Assembly: GCF_015207005.2 (NCBI RefSeq)
Contig: NZ_JADEXS020000001.1
Span: forward strand, 7,029,001-7,093,000
Direction: 5' to 3'
DNA: 64,000 nt
DNA from: Desmonostoc muscorum LEGE 12446
GTDB taxonomy: Bacteria > Cyanobacteriota > Cyanobacteriia > Cyanobacteriales > Nostocaceae
Each line of letters opens with the position of its first letter. Position 1 is the first letter of the stretch. Below the pieces are notes generated by a model. That model worked only from the letters and a program-made list of their open reading frames with translations. It had not been told where the DNA came from and did no database searches. Below, piece after piece: positions 53,901 to 60,900 of the stretch. A program made the translations under genes and the position numbers.

Positions 53901-56900
53901 CAGTTCAGTACGCAGATTTTGCCATTTGGCAGCGAGGCTGGTTGCAAGGCGAGGTATTACAAAAGCAATTGGATTATTGGCAACAACAACTGGGAGACGC
54001 ACCCACATTCTTGCCACTACCCACAGACAGACCAAGACCAGCCGTGCAGACTTTCGCCGGTGCATACGTGGAATTTGCACTCTCTGTTGAACTGACTCAA
54101 AAATTGACACAACTAAGTCAGCAACAAGGAGTCACCTTGTTCATGACGTTGTTGGCAGCATATAACACATTACTTTACCGCTACACAGGACAAACAGACA
54201 TTTTAGTGGGTTCACCAATTGCCAACCGCGATCGCAGTGAAATAGAAGGGTTAATAGGCTTTTTTGTCAACACATTAGTTTTACGGACAGATCTTTCGGG
54301 CGACCCCAGTTTTGAGGAATTACTGCCTCAAATTCGGGAAATGGCACTCAGTGCTTACGCTCATCAGGACTTACCGTTTGAAATGTTGGTGGAAAAATTA
54401 CAGCGAGAACGAGACCTGAGTCATACACCATTGTTCCAGGTGATGTTTGCCCTGCAAAATGCACCCATATCACAAGTAGAGTTGACAGGCTTAAGTGTCA
54501 GTTCATTGCCAATAGAAAACACCACAGCAAAGTTTGACCTGACCTTGGCAATGGAAAACACTGCCACTGGACTAGTGGGAGGTTGGGAATACAACACTGA
54601 CTTGTTTGATAACAGCACCATTGAGCGGATGAAGGGTCATTTTGTCACAATGCTTTCGGCAATCGTGGCAAATCCCAAACAGCGAATTTCCAAGTTGCCC
54701 ATCTTAACATTCGTTGAGTCGCGGCAGTTATTAGTTGAGTGGAATAATACACAGGTAGATTATCCAATAGATAAATGTATCCATCAGTTGTTTGAAGAGC
54801 AGTGTTTGAGGACACCTAATGCTGTAGCAGTGGTGTTTGAAAATCAACAACTTACCTACGGGGAGTTGAACTCTCGTGCTAACCAGTTGGCACATTACTT
54901 GCGCTCATTGGGCGTTGCTCCCGATGTGCTGGTGGGTATTTGCGTGGAGCGCTCTGTAGAGATGGTGGTGGGATTACTTGGTATTCTCAAAGCCGGTGGG
55001 GCTTACGTACCCCTTGACCCAGAGTATCCCCAAGACCGTCTGCATTTTATGCTCGAAGACACTCAAGTTTCACTGCTGCTCACACAACAGCATCTAGTGG
55101 ATAGACTACCCCAGCATCAGGCACAAGTTGTTTGCTTAGAGCAAGTCTGGAAAGAAATTCTGCAAAACAAACAGGATAACCTGACTGGGGTCGCCACAGC
55201 TTTTAATCTAGCGAATGTCATTTACACTTCCGGCTCCACAGGTAAACCTAAAGGAGTAATGGTTGAGCATAGGGGATTGTGCAACCTAGCTCAAGCTCAG
55301 ATTCAAACTTTTGGCTTGACTTCGGATAGTCGAATTCTCCAGTTTGCCTCCTTCAGTTTTGATGCTTCTATCTCGGAAGTTTTGATGGCTTTTGGTTCAG
55401 GGGCTAGACTTTACCTGGGAACAAAAGACTCTTTAATGCCAGGTACGCCGTTAATTGCTCGATTAAGCGATTATGGGATTACCCATATCACCCTACCACC
55501 ATCGGCGGTGGCAGTCTTACCCGTAGAAAAACTTCCGGCATTGCAAACAATCATTGTCGCTGGAGAAGCCTGTACCGTTGAATTGATGCGACAATGGTCT
55601 GCTGTGAGAAACTTTTTCAACGCCTACGGACCGACAGAAGCCAGTGTTTGTGCAACAATCGCAAAATGCACTCCCAACGACCAGAAAGTTTCCATTGGTC
55701 GTCCAATTGCCAACACCCAGGTTTATATATTAGACCAAAACTTACAACCAGTACCCGTAGGTGTAGCAGGAGAACTGCACATTGGTGGTGCGGGATTAGC
55801 AAGAGGCTACCTCAACCGCCCCGACTTAACCCAGGAGAAATTCATCCCCAACCCGTTTGTTGGAGGCAGGGGAGCAGGGGGGCAGAGGGGCAGAGGGGAA
55901 ACAGAAGACCAATCCTCTAATTCCGAACGTCTCTACAAAACCGGAGACTTAGCACGTTACTTACCAGATGGCAGCATAGAATACCTGGGACGCATCGACA
56001 ACCAAGTAAAAATCCGGGGCTTCCGCATCGAGTTGGGAGAAATCGAAGCAGCATTGAGCCAACACGAAGATGTGCAAGCATCTTGTGTCATCGCAAGAGT
56101 TGATATTCCTGGAAATAAACGCCTAGTGGGCTACATCGTACCCAAGCCACAGCAAACACCCACAATCAGCGTTGTGCGTAGCTACCTCAAAGAAAAGCTA
56201 CCAGACTACATGGTGCCTTCAGTAATAGTCATCCTGGAATCCTTACCGTTAACCCCCAACGGCAAAATAGACCGTCGCGCCCTACCAGAACCAGAATCAC
56301 GGGCTGGAATAGAAACCACCTTAGTGGCACCACGTACCGCCATCGAAGAAAAATTAGCCGAAATTTGGGCGCAAGTCCTCAGAGTCGAATCAATTGGCAT
56401 AGATGATAACTTCTTTGAACTAGGTGGAGACTCCATCCTCAGCATTCAAATTATCACCAGAGCCAAGTTAGCTGGAATTGAGCTAACAGTCAAACAACTA
56501 TTTGCCAATCAAACAATCGCTCAATTAGCCACAGTAGCAGGCACAACAAAAGCACTCTTCATTGAACAAGGATTAGTAACTGGCACATCACCCTTAACGC
56601 CCATTCAACAGTGGTTTTTTGAGCAGAATCTCCCAGAAAAGCACCACTTTAATCAATCATTTCTACTCTCAGTACCATCAGACCTGAAGATAGAAATATT
56701 AGAGCAAGTCTGGCAACAGTTGCTTAGACATCACGATGCTCTCCGGCTGCGATTTAGCCAAACAGACGGATTTTGGCAAGCTGTTCACACCGCTCCAACT
56801 GATGAGATTAGCATAGAGCGTTTCGACTTATCGACAGTAGAAGAAACTGAGGTTGAAAAGACAATTGAAAGCACAGCCAATGAACTACAAGCGAGTTTAA

Positions 56901-57985
56901 ATCTCTCAGAAAATCTTGTACAAGTGGCATTGTTCTGGTTAGGAATTAACAAAAGAGCGCGATTACTGATTGTGATTCACCACTTAGTAGTAGACGGTGT
57001 TTCCTGGCGGATATTGTTAGAAGATTTGCAGACCCTTTATGAGCAACTGATTCAAGGTCAAACCATTCAACTACCTGCTAAAACCACATCCTTCAAAGAT
57101 TGGGCGCAACGACTGACAGAATATGCCCAATCAGATATCTTGAAATCAGAACTGAGTTATTGGTTGAGGGGATGTGAGAGGTCAATTTCTCCACTGCCAG
57201 TAGACTATCCACAAGGAGTAAACACAGCGGCATCGGTTAGTAGAGTATCAGTATCATTAGATGAAGCACAAACCCAAGCACTGCTACAAGATGTACCGAA
57301 AGCTTATAAAACACAGATTAACGATGTCTTGTTGACTGCTTTAGGGTTAGTTTTGAGCAGATGGACTAATAGTGAATCGGTATTGTTCAACTTAGAAGGT
57401 CATGGGCGGGAAGATATTATCGATGGTGTAGACTTATCACGGACTATTGGTTGGTTTACAACAATTTTCCCGGTGTTTGTTCAACTGTCAGTCACAGATG
57501 ACCTTGGCAATGTTTTGAAATCTGTCAAGGAGCAATTGCGTGCAATTCCGAATAAAGGCATTGGTTACGGCTTATTGCGTTATCTCAATGCTCAACCAGA
57601 AATCCTAGCTCAACTACAGACAATTCCTGCTTCAGAGATTAGCTTCAATTATTTGGGTCAATTTACTCAAGTTGTGAATACATCTTCTTTAGTGCAGTTG
57701 GCTGATGAATCTAGTGGAGAAAGCCAGAGTTTACAAGGTCAGCGTTCAAGTCTGCTAGATGTTAATGCCATCATTGCAAACGAACGGCTACAAATCCATT
57801 GGACTTACAGTACTCATATCCATCAGCAGACAACTATTGAGAATATTGCCGCTTATTTTGTTGAAACTCTGCAAGAAATCATTGCTCATTGTTTATCGCC
57901 GGAAAATGCAGGTTATACGCCAACAGATTTCCCGTTAATCCAACTTAATCAACTAGAACTTGATCAAATATTAGCAAATCTATGA
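38918..57985 (+). CDS. Five-module NRPS: C-A(Gln)-T-E, C-A(Gly)-T, C-A(Pro)-T, C-A(Val)-T, C-A(Tyr)-T-E
   Basis: 6355 residues. TubC-type docking domain (1-55), then five modules. Approximate positions and the ten-residue specificity codes read by alignment to GrsA: module 1 C 62-500, A 525-1045 (DAWQFGLIDK, Gln), T 1056-1125 with GGDS, E 1140-1600; module 2 C 1622-2055, A 2080-2580 (DILQLGLIWK, Gly), T; module 3 C 2686-3125, A 3145-3641 (DVQFIAHVVK, Pro or methyl-Pro), T; module 4 C 3758-4195, A 4216-4715 (DAFWLGGTFK, Val), T; module 5 C 4828-5265, A 5288-5785 (DASTIAAVCK, aromatic, probably Tyr), T with GGDS, E 5891-6348. All C and E domains keep HHxxxDG-type motifs (HHIVGDF in the first). 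C2 has the SPMQEGM start seen after epimerisation domains, consistent with D-Gln upstream. No methyltransferase or thioesterase. The stop overlaps the next NRPS start. Confidence 0.95.
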   Translation: MNLTELLENLSAKNVELWVDGDKLRYRSPENALTPELLGEIKQYKPEIIRILSADSDHAPTYPLSHGQQALWFLYQLAPNSAAYNATYAARLVTNLDIPALKQAAQTLVERHPVLRTTFANIDGELVQTVHENQQVDFSIQEAFDLGQEDVNNWLSETSDRPFDLEQGPMLRFSLLINHTTTGILATKEQILLITAHHIVGDFWSLEIMISELRVLYKAITTGVAAQLPVQNNQYRDYVNWSKQMLSSSEGERLWTYWQQQLSGELPVLNLPTDRPRPQSQTYNGASRFFTLEEKLLQKLTELAKREGASLYTLLLTALQILLLRYTNQEDILIGSPMVNRSRSEFEKIVGYFTNSVVLRADLSGNPTFQELLGRSRSCVLNALDHQEYPFSLLVERLQPVRDPSFSPLYQVALAWDRSHQSDQEVSLMDSDELIVESMIPGAKGAAFDLTLTILEVPGSLKGTWNYNTDLFDGSTIERMTGHFVTILEAIVANPSERISQLPLLTEVEQHQLLVEWNDTHVDYPQDLCIHQLFESQCLITPDAVAVVFENQQLTYHQLNSRANQLAHYLRSLGVGADVLVGICVERSLEMVVGLLGILKAGGAYVPLDPEYPNERLTFMLEDAQVSVLLTQHRLVESLPQHQARVVHLDSDWLLIGEYSQENAIAEVQASNLAYVIYTSGSTGQPKGVMLSHSNLCNHMLWMQATFPLTEKDKVLQKTPFGFDASVWEFYAPLLAGGQLLMAQPGGHNDSAYLLRLIAQQQVTTVQLVPSLLQMLLEQGGIETCHSLKQVFCGGEALPVTLKEDLLSKLNVNLHNLYGPTEACIDATFWNCKQQMYGQFVPIGRPIANTQVYILDQNLQPVAVGVPGELHIGGAGLARGYLNRSELTQEKFIPNPFVGGRGAGGQRGRGETEDQSSNSERLYKTGDLARYLPDGNIEYLGRIDNQVKIRGFRIELGEIEAALSQHPDVQASCVIARVDIPGNKRLVGYIVPNAQITPKVSELRSFLKEKLPDYMVPSVIVILESLPLTPNGKIDRRALPAPELRAGIETSYLAPRNPIEEKLVEIWAQVLRVESIGIHDNFFELGGDSILSIQIITRAKLIGIELTVKQLFANQTIAQLATVAGTTKALFIEQGLVSGTLPLTPIQHWFFEQKLPQKHHFNQSFLLTVPSNLKVEILEQVWQELLKHHDALRLRFSQTDSTWQQIHAAPTDSNIISRLDLSTIPENELETVIETTANELQASLNLEKNLVQVALFWLGINKRARLLIVIHHLVVDGVSWRILLEDLQTGYEQLSQGKAIQLPAKTTSFKNWAQRLTEYAQSDILKSELSYWLSASDSPVASLPLDYADGINTAASVSTVSVSLDEVQTQALLQDVPKAYKTQINDVLLSALGLVLSRWTNNESVLFNLEGHGREDIIDGVDLSRTIGWFTTIFPVVLKLSAIDFDDLGNALKSVKEQLRKIPNKGIGYGLLRYLNVDAEILAKLQTIPTAEISFNYLGQFTQVVNTSSLMQLASESSGQSQSLQGQRSSLLDVNAIITNERLQINWIYSSNIHQQRTIENIAAYFVETLQKLITHCLSPENAGYTPTDFPLVQLNQLELDGVFGRLAFKPELGKTNWQNIEDIYALSPMQEGMLFESLYAPDSGVYFQQVISTFNGRLDVEYFEKAWQQVIEKHSIFRTGFVWESLNQPIQIVYRQVEVSVETVDWRELSAIEQQEQLETFLSAQRLISFQFSQAPLMRLHLLQLDGKTYQFVWSFHHLLLDGWSLPLVFQDLLEFYQAISHGEALPKRPTLGYRNYIAWLQQQNRDLAADFWRQKLQGFTAPTPLTVDKPLSSQKQHSTYSEQQIHLTVSATAAVGSFARQHQLTMSNLVQATWALLLSRYSQEADVVFGATVSGRPPALVGVESMVGLFINTLPVRVQISDDTQLLSLLKDLQTQQVESEQFSYSSLVEIQALSDVPKGTSLFESIVVFENYPVDTAALQGNSSFSVSNVYAIEQTNYPLTVLATTGEQLLLKVSYDTSRFESGTINRMLGHFVTMLSAIVANPSERISQLPMLTESEEEQLLIEWNDTQRDYPQECIHKLFESQVERTPHAVAVVFENQQLTYEELNSRANQLAHYLQSLGVGADVLVGICVERSVEMVVGLLGILKAGGAYVPLDPEYPTERLSFILKDAQLSVLLAQQGLIDKLPEHQGEFVNFDTDWQVISQFSQDNPITVIQTRSLAYVIYTSGSTGQPKGVQISHDAVSNFLSAMQQRPGITKEDILLGITTIAFDIAALEIFLPITVGACLVIARRDATLDGRELLDLLVKSKATIMQATPATWRLLLEANYQSSHLKVLCGGEALPWDLANQLLANSSSLWNLYGPTETTIWSSVCQLDSHQDSLISIGRAIANTQLYILDQNLQPVPIGVPGELHIGGAGLARGYFNRPELTQEKFIPNPLGRSTCAGEQRGRGEERLYKTGDLARYLPDGNIEYLGRIDNQVKIRGFRIELGEIEAVLSQHEHVQVCCAIARVDNPGDKRLVAYIVPQPQQTPKVSELHSFLKEKLPQYMVPSFIVILESLPLTPNGKIDRRALPAPQPSSELSEKYVAPRTPIEEILALIWTQVLKVEVVGIHDNFFTLGGHSLLATQLISRVRTSLKVELPLRSLFAAPTIAQLSQNIQQLQQQDLELSAPPILPRIENAELPLSYAQQRLWFLDQFEPNSAFYNIPAALRLVGTLSFAALEQSLKEIIQRHETLRTNFITIDGKATQVIQTQTNWTVTVVDFKDLSTSSSEIALQELGRQQALQPFDLASDVLIRATLVVLSETEHVLIVCMHHVVSDGWSIGVFVQELTALYNAYSIGQPCLLPPLPIQYADFAIWQRGWLQGEVLQKQLSYWQQQLGDASTFLALPTDRPRPAVQTYHGAYVEFALSVELTQKLTQLSQQQGVTLFMTLLAAYDTLLYRYTGQTDILVGSPIANRDRTEIEGLIGFFVNTLVLRANLDGDRTFQELLPEIREMALGAYAHQDLPFEMLVEALQPERDLSHTPLFQVMFVLQNAPMSQVELSGLTISHLPIESATAKFDLTLTMENTATGLVGAWEYNTDLFDGSTIERMTGHFVTLLEAIVENPKQRISQLPMLTESEERQLLIEWNDTQTDYPRDKCIHQLFEEQCLSTPDAVAVVFQQQQLTYGELNSRANQLAHYLQSLGVSADVLVGICVERSIEMVVGLLGILKAGGAYVPLDPEYPTERLSFMLEDAHVSVLLTQNHLVDKLPHRQAQLVCLDTDWQIISQLSQDNVLSGVLGNNLGYVIYTSGSTGQPKGVAMNQSALCNLILWQVENTTIPGGVKTLQFAPVSFDVSFQEMFSTWCNGGTLVLIGEQLRREPLALLDLLQQQAVERLFVPFVGLQQLAEVAVANESVSSNLREIITAGEQLQITPAICNWLSKLTDCTLHNHYGPSESHVVTSLTLTDSVESWPLLPAIGRPIANTQIYILDEYQKPVPVGVPGELHIGGVALARGYLNRPELTQEKFIPNPFDKSQVTGHLSKLYKTGDLARYLPDGNIEYLGRIDNQVKIRGFRIELGEIEAVLSQYQDVQACCVIARVDTTGDKRLVAYIVPQKQQTPKVTELRSFLKSKLPEYMVPSAIVILESLPLTPSGKVDRRALPAPQPSSESTEKYVAPRTPIEEILALIWTQVLKVEPVGIHDNFFELGGHSLLATQLISRVRTTLKVELPLRSLFAAPTIEELSQNIQRLQQQNLELSAPPILPRVENAELSLSFAQQRLWFLDQFEPNSAFYNIPAALRLVGTLSFAALEQSLKEIIQRHETLRTNFITIDGKATQIIQTQSNWTITVVELKDLSTNSPEIALQQLAQQQALQPFDLASETLIRATLVVLSPTEHVLIVCMHHVVSDGWSMGVFVEELRSLYNAYSIGQPCLLPPLPIQYADFAIWQRQWLQGEVLQSQLDYWQQQLGDAPTFLPLPTDRPRPAVQTFAGAYVEFALSVELTQKLTQLSQQQGVTLFMTLLAAYDTLLYRYTGQTDILVGSPIANRDRSEIEGLIGFFVNTLVLRTDLSGDPSFEELLPQIREMALGAYAHQDLPFEMLVEALHPERDLSHTPLFQVMFALQNAPMSQIELTGLTINRLPIESTTAKFDLTLAMENTATGLVGVWEYNTDLFDSSTIERMTGHFVTMLSAIVANPKERISQLPMLTEVEQHQLLVEWNDTHRDYPQDKCIHQLFEEQVQHTPDAVAVVFKDQQLTYQELNSRANQLAHYLRSLGVGADVLVGICVERSLEMLVGLLGILKAGGAYVPLDPEYPTERLSFMLEDTQLSVLLTQEKLVNKLPASTACVICLDTNSNLINQQTQNNPKTSIKAQDLAYVMYTSGSTGQPKGVSIVHQSVVRLVKQTDYVTFSAKEVFLQVAPISFDAATFEIWGCLLNSGKLVIFPANTPSIDELAQVIEQYLVTTLWLTAGLFHLMVDEKIDALKPLRQLLAGGDILSVSHVHKFRQTVENCQLINGYGPTENTTFTCCYQIPTSLSPDASVPIGRPIANTQVYILDQNLQPVPVGVPGELHIGGAGLARGYLNRPELTQEKFIPNPLGRSTCAGEQRGRGEERLYKTGDLARYLPDGNIEYLGRIDNQVKIRGFRIELGEIEAVLSQHEDVQVCCVIARVDTTGDKRLVAYIVPQPQQTPKVSEVRSFLKSKLPEYMVPAFIVFLESLPLTANGKIDRRALPAPEASSESTEKYVAPRTAIEEILALIWTQVLKVERVGIHDNFFTLGGHSLLATQLISRVRTNLKVELPLRSLFAAPTIAQLSQNIQQLQQQDLELSAPPILPRVENTELPLSFAQQRLWFLDQFEPNSAFYNIPAALRLVGTLSFAALEQSLKEIIQRHETLRTNFITVDGKATQIIQTQTNWKVTVVDLQHLSTSSQELAVEQLTHEQEIQSFDLASETLIRATLVVLSLTEHVLLVCMHHVVSDGWSMGVFVEELRSLYNAYSIGQPSPLLPLPVQYADFAIWQRGWLQGEVLQKQLDYWQQQLGDAPTFLPLPTDRPRPAVQTFAGAYVEFALSVELTQKLTQLSQQQGVTLFMTLLAAYNTLLYRYTGQTDILVGSPIANRDRSEIEGLIGFFVNTLVLRTDLSGDPSFEELLPQIREMALSAYAHQDLPFEMLVEKLQRERDLSHTPLFQVMFALQNAPISQVELTGLSVSSLPIENTTAKFDLTLAMENTATGLVGGWEYNTDLFDNSTIERMKGHFVTMLSAIVANPKQRISKLPILTFVESRQLLVEWNNTQVDYPIDKCIHQLFEEQCLRTPNAVAVVFENQQLTYGELNSRANQLAHYLRSLGVAPDVLVGICVERSVEMVVGLLGILKAGGAYVPLDPEYPQDRLHFMLEDTQVSLLLTQQHLVDRLPQHQAQVVCLEQVWKEILQNKQDNLTGVATAFNLANVIYTSGSTGKPKGVMVEHRGLCNLAQAQIQTFGLTSDSRILQFASFSFDASISEVLMAFGSGARLYLGTKDSLMPGTPLIARLSDYGITHITLPPSAVAVLPVEKLPALQTIIVAGEACTVELMRQWSAVRNFFNAYGPTEASVCATIAKCTPNDQKVSIGRPIANTQVYILDQNLQPVPVGVAGELHIGGAGLARGYLNRPDLTQEKFIPNPFVGGRGAGGQRGRGETEDQSSNSERLYKTGDLARYLPDGSIEYLGRIDNQVKIRGFRIELGEIEAALSQHEDVQASCVIARVDIPGNKRLVGYIVPKPQQTPTISVVRSYLKEKLPDYMVPSVIVILESLPLTPNGKIDRRALPEPESRAGIETTLVAPRTAIEEKLAEIWAQVLRVESIGIDDNFFELGGDSILSIQIITRAKLAGIELTVKQLFANQTIAQLATVAGTTKALFIEQGLVTGTSPLTPIQQWFFEQNLPEKHHFNQSFLLSVPSDLKIEILEQVWQQLLRHHDALRLRFSQTDGFWQAVHTAPTDEISIERFDLSTVEETEVEKTIESTANELQASLNLSENLVQVALFWLGINKRARLLIVIHHLVVDGVSWRILLEDLQTLYEQLIQGQTIQLPAKTTSFKDWAQRLTEYAQSDILKSELSYWLRGCERSISPLPVDYPQGVNTAASVSRVSVSLDEAQTQALLQDVPKAYKTQINDVLLTALGLVLSRWTNSESVLFNLEGHGREDIIDGVDLSRTIGWFTTIFPVFVQLSVTDDLGNVLKSVKEQLRAIPNKGIGYGLLRYLNAQPEILAQLQTIPASEISFNYLGQFTQVVNTSSLVQLADESSGESQSLQGQRSSLLDVNAIIANERLQIHWTYSTHIHQQTTIENIAAYFVETLQEIIAHCLSPENAGYTPTDFPLIQLNQLELDQILANL
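41611..41675 (+). repeat. GGGGCAGA-type repeat translated in A1 (Gln) linker loop
   Basis: GGAGGCAGGGGAGCAGGGG followed by GGCAGAGGGG units encodes GGRGAGGQRGRGETEDQ between the KFIPNPF and LYKTGDLARYLPDG motifs of the adenylation domain. An identical copy sits in A5 (55861-55925). Intergenic repeats of this composition are typical of these cyanobacteria; here it has been tolerated in frame. Confidence 0.8.
46247..46290 (+). repeat. GGGGCAGA-type repeat translated in A2 (Gly) linker loop
   Basis: GCAGGGGAGCAGAGGGGCAG encodes AGEQRGRGEE at the same loop as in A1. The flank GGTAGAAGCACTTGT differs from A1 and A5 but is shared with A4 (52668-52712). Confidence 0.8.
49475..49503 (+). repeat. GACAAGTCAC-type repeat translated in A3 (Pro) linker loop
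   Basis: GACAAGTCAC, AAGTCACAG, GTCACTTGTC: a short near-palindromic repeat encoding DKSQVTGHLS at the same loop. The same sequence occurs in A6 (60505-60533), and a variant in A7 (63697-63725). Confidence 0.75.
52668..52712 (+). repeat. GGGGCAGA-type repeat translated in A4 (Val) linker loop
   Basis: Same repeat and flank as in A2 (GGTAGAAGCACTTGT then GCAGGGGAGCAGAGGGGCAG), encoding RSTCAGEQRGRGEE before LYKTGD. Confidence 0.8.
53903..55119 (+). repeat. Copy 1 of a 1217 bp perfectly identical tract (C5 to start of A5)
   Basis: Line-by-line comparison with 61723-62939 (offset 7820) shows no difference over 1217 bases. It covers the second half of the condensation domain and the first ~110 residues of the adenylation domain. 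A longer, less perfect match extends upstream to 52731. Confidence 0.88.
55861..55925 (+). repeat. GGGGCAGA-type repeat translated in A5 (Tyr) linker loop
   Basis: Base-for-base the same repeat as in A1 (41611-41675), including the flank that encodes TEDQSSNSE. It supports common descent of the 3' part of A1 and A5. Confidence 0.8.
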
Positions 57986-60900
57986 AACTAGAACTTAGCA
58001 AAAGTAACCGACAAAATATTGAGGATATTTATCCGTTATCTCCCATGCAAGAGGGGATGCTGTTTGAAAGTTTGTATGCTCCAGATTCGGGAGTATATTT
58101 TGAACAGGTAATTTGCACTTTTAACGGAAACCTTGATGTGGAAGCTTTTGAAAAAGCTTGGCAGCAAGTAGTAGAAAAGCATTCTATTTTCCGCACTGGT
58201 TTTGTTTGGGAGTCTTTGAGCCAGCCAATTCAAATTGTCTATCGACAGGTTCAGGTGAGCATCGTTACTGATGACTGGCGGCAGTTATCTCCACAAGACC
58301 AGCAACAGCAATTAAAGACTTTTCTTGATGACCAGCGACAACAAAGTTTTCAACTCACACAAGCGCCATTGATGCGCTTACATCTGCTGCAATTGGATGA
58401 ACATACTTATCAATTTGTTTGGTGTCATCATCATTTATTACTTGATGGCTGGTCGTTACCTTTGGTTTTCCAAGATTTGTTAGAGTTTTATCAAGCAATT
58501 TCTCATGGTAAAGCTTTACCGAAAAGACCAACTCTGGGCTACCGTAACTACATTGCTTGGCTACAGCAACAAAATCGAGATTTAGCAGCAGATTTTTGGC
58601 GGCAAAAACTCCAAGGTTTTACTGCACCCACTCCCTTGACGGTGGATAAACCATTGTCAAGTCAAAAAGAGCATTCCCCTTATAGTGAACAACAAATTCA
58701 TTTAACGGTGTCAGCGACAGCCGCAGTCGGATCTTTTGTGCGACAGCATCAATTGACTATAAATAATCTGGTGCAGGCGACTTGGGGATTACTACTGTCT
58801 CGCTACAGCCAAGAAACTGATGTAGTTTTTGGTGCAACAGTGTCTGGTCGTCCACCATCCCTTGTGGGTGTGGAGTCGATGGTGGGATTATTTATTAATA
58901 CTCTGCCGGTGCGGGTGCAAATCTCTGATGATACTCAACTGCTGAGTTTGTTGAAGGATTTACAAGCCCAACAGGTGGAGTCTGAGCAATTTTCCTATAG
59001 TTCATTGGTAGAGATTCAGGCTCTGAGTGATGTCAACAGAGGTACGTCTTTATTTGAGAGCATTGTCGTCTTTGAGAATTATCCGGTGGATAGTGCTGCT
59101 TTACAAGGTGATGGCAGTTTTTCTGTTTCAAATTTTGGGGCTATTGAACAAACAAATTATCCTCTGACGCTTTTAGCTACCACTGGTGAGCAATTGTTGC
59201 TGAAGGTAAGCTACGATACTAGTCGATTTGAGTCTGGAGCGATTAGCCGAATGCTGGGGCATTTCGTCACAATGCTTTCGGCAATTGTGGCTAATCCTCA
59301 GCAAGAAATTTCTCAATTGCCGATGCTCACAGAAGTTGAGTTGCGGCAGTTATTAGTTGAGTGGAATGATACACAGGTAGAGTATCCCCAAGATAAATGT
59401 ATCCATCAGTTGTTTGAGGAGCAGGTAGAGCGCACACCGGATGCTGTGGCAGTGGTGTTTGAAAATCAACAACTGACTTATGAGCAGTTGAATACTCGTG
59501 CAAATCAGTTGGCACATTACTTGCGCTCATTGGGAGTAGGGGCAGATGTACTGGTGGGTATTTGTGTGGAGCGTTCTGTAGAAATGGTGGTGGGACTGTT
59601 GGGCATTCTGAAGGCGGGTGGGGCTTATGTGCCCCTTGACCCTGAGTATCCTACTGAACGCTTGGGCTTTATGCTTGAAGATGCTCAACTTCCAGTACTG
59701 CTAACTCAACAGCATCTTGTTGAAAGATTACCAGAACATCAAGCACAACTTGTTTACTTAGATACTAGCTGGCAATTTATTTCTCAGTGGAATCAAGAAA
59801 ATCCAATCACCGCTGTGCAAGGTAGTAACTTGGCTTATGTGATTTACACATCTGGTTCTACCGGAAAGCCTAAGGGAGCATTAAACACCCACTTAGGGAT
59901 TTGCAATCGCCTGCTGTGGATGCAACAAACATATCAATTAACAGCAGTAGATTGCGTTTTACAAAAAACTCCTTTTAGCTTTGATGTCTCAGTTTGGGAG
60001 TTTTTCTGGCCATTATTCACTGGAGCGCGTTTAGTTGTAGCTAAACCAGGTGGACATAAAGATAGTGGTTACTTGGTGAACCTAATATTAGAGCAGCAGG
60101 TTACTACACTGCATTTTGTGCCTTCGATGCTCCAAGTTTTCCTAGAAGAAGAAAGTGCAAAAAATTGCAGTAGCTTGAAGCGAGTTATTTGTAGTGGCGA
60201 AGCACTGCTTTTAGAACTTCAGGAACGCTTTTTTGCTCGTTTAGGATGCCAATTACACAATCTCTATGGTCCGACAGAAGCTGCCATTGATGTAACCTTC
60301 TGGGAATGCCAACCAGAGAGTGATTTGAAGACAGTGCCTATTGGTCGTCCAATTGACAACATCCAACTTTATATCCTTGACCAAAACTTACAACCAGTAC
60401 CCGTAGGTGTACCAGGAGAACTGCACATCGGTGGTGCGGGATTAGCAAGAGGCTACCTCAACCGTCCGGAGTTAACACAAGAGAAATTCATCCCCAACCC
60501 GTTTGACAAGTCACAAGTCACAGGTCACTTGTCAAAATTATATAAGACAGGAGACTTAGCGCGTTATCTACCAGATGGCAACATAGAATACCTGGGACGC
60601 ATCGATAACCAGGTGAAAATCCGGGGCTTCCGCATTGAGTTGGGTGAAATTGAAGCCGTACTGAGCCAACATGAGGATGTGCAAGTATGTTGTGTCATTG
60701 CAGGCGTTGATACAACCGGCGATAAACGGCTAGTCGCCTACATCGTTCCACAGCCACAGCAGACACCGAAAGTTAGTGAACTGCATAGCTTCCTCAAGTC
60801 CAAGTTACCAGAATACATGGTACCTGCTTTCATAGTCTTTTTAGAATCCCTCCCACTAACTGCCAACGGCAAAATAGACCGCCGCGCCTTACCAGCACCA

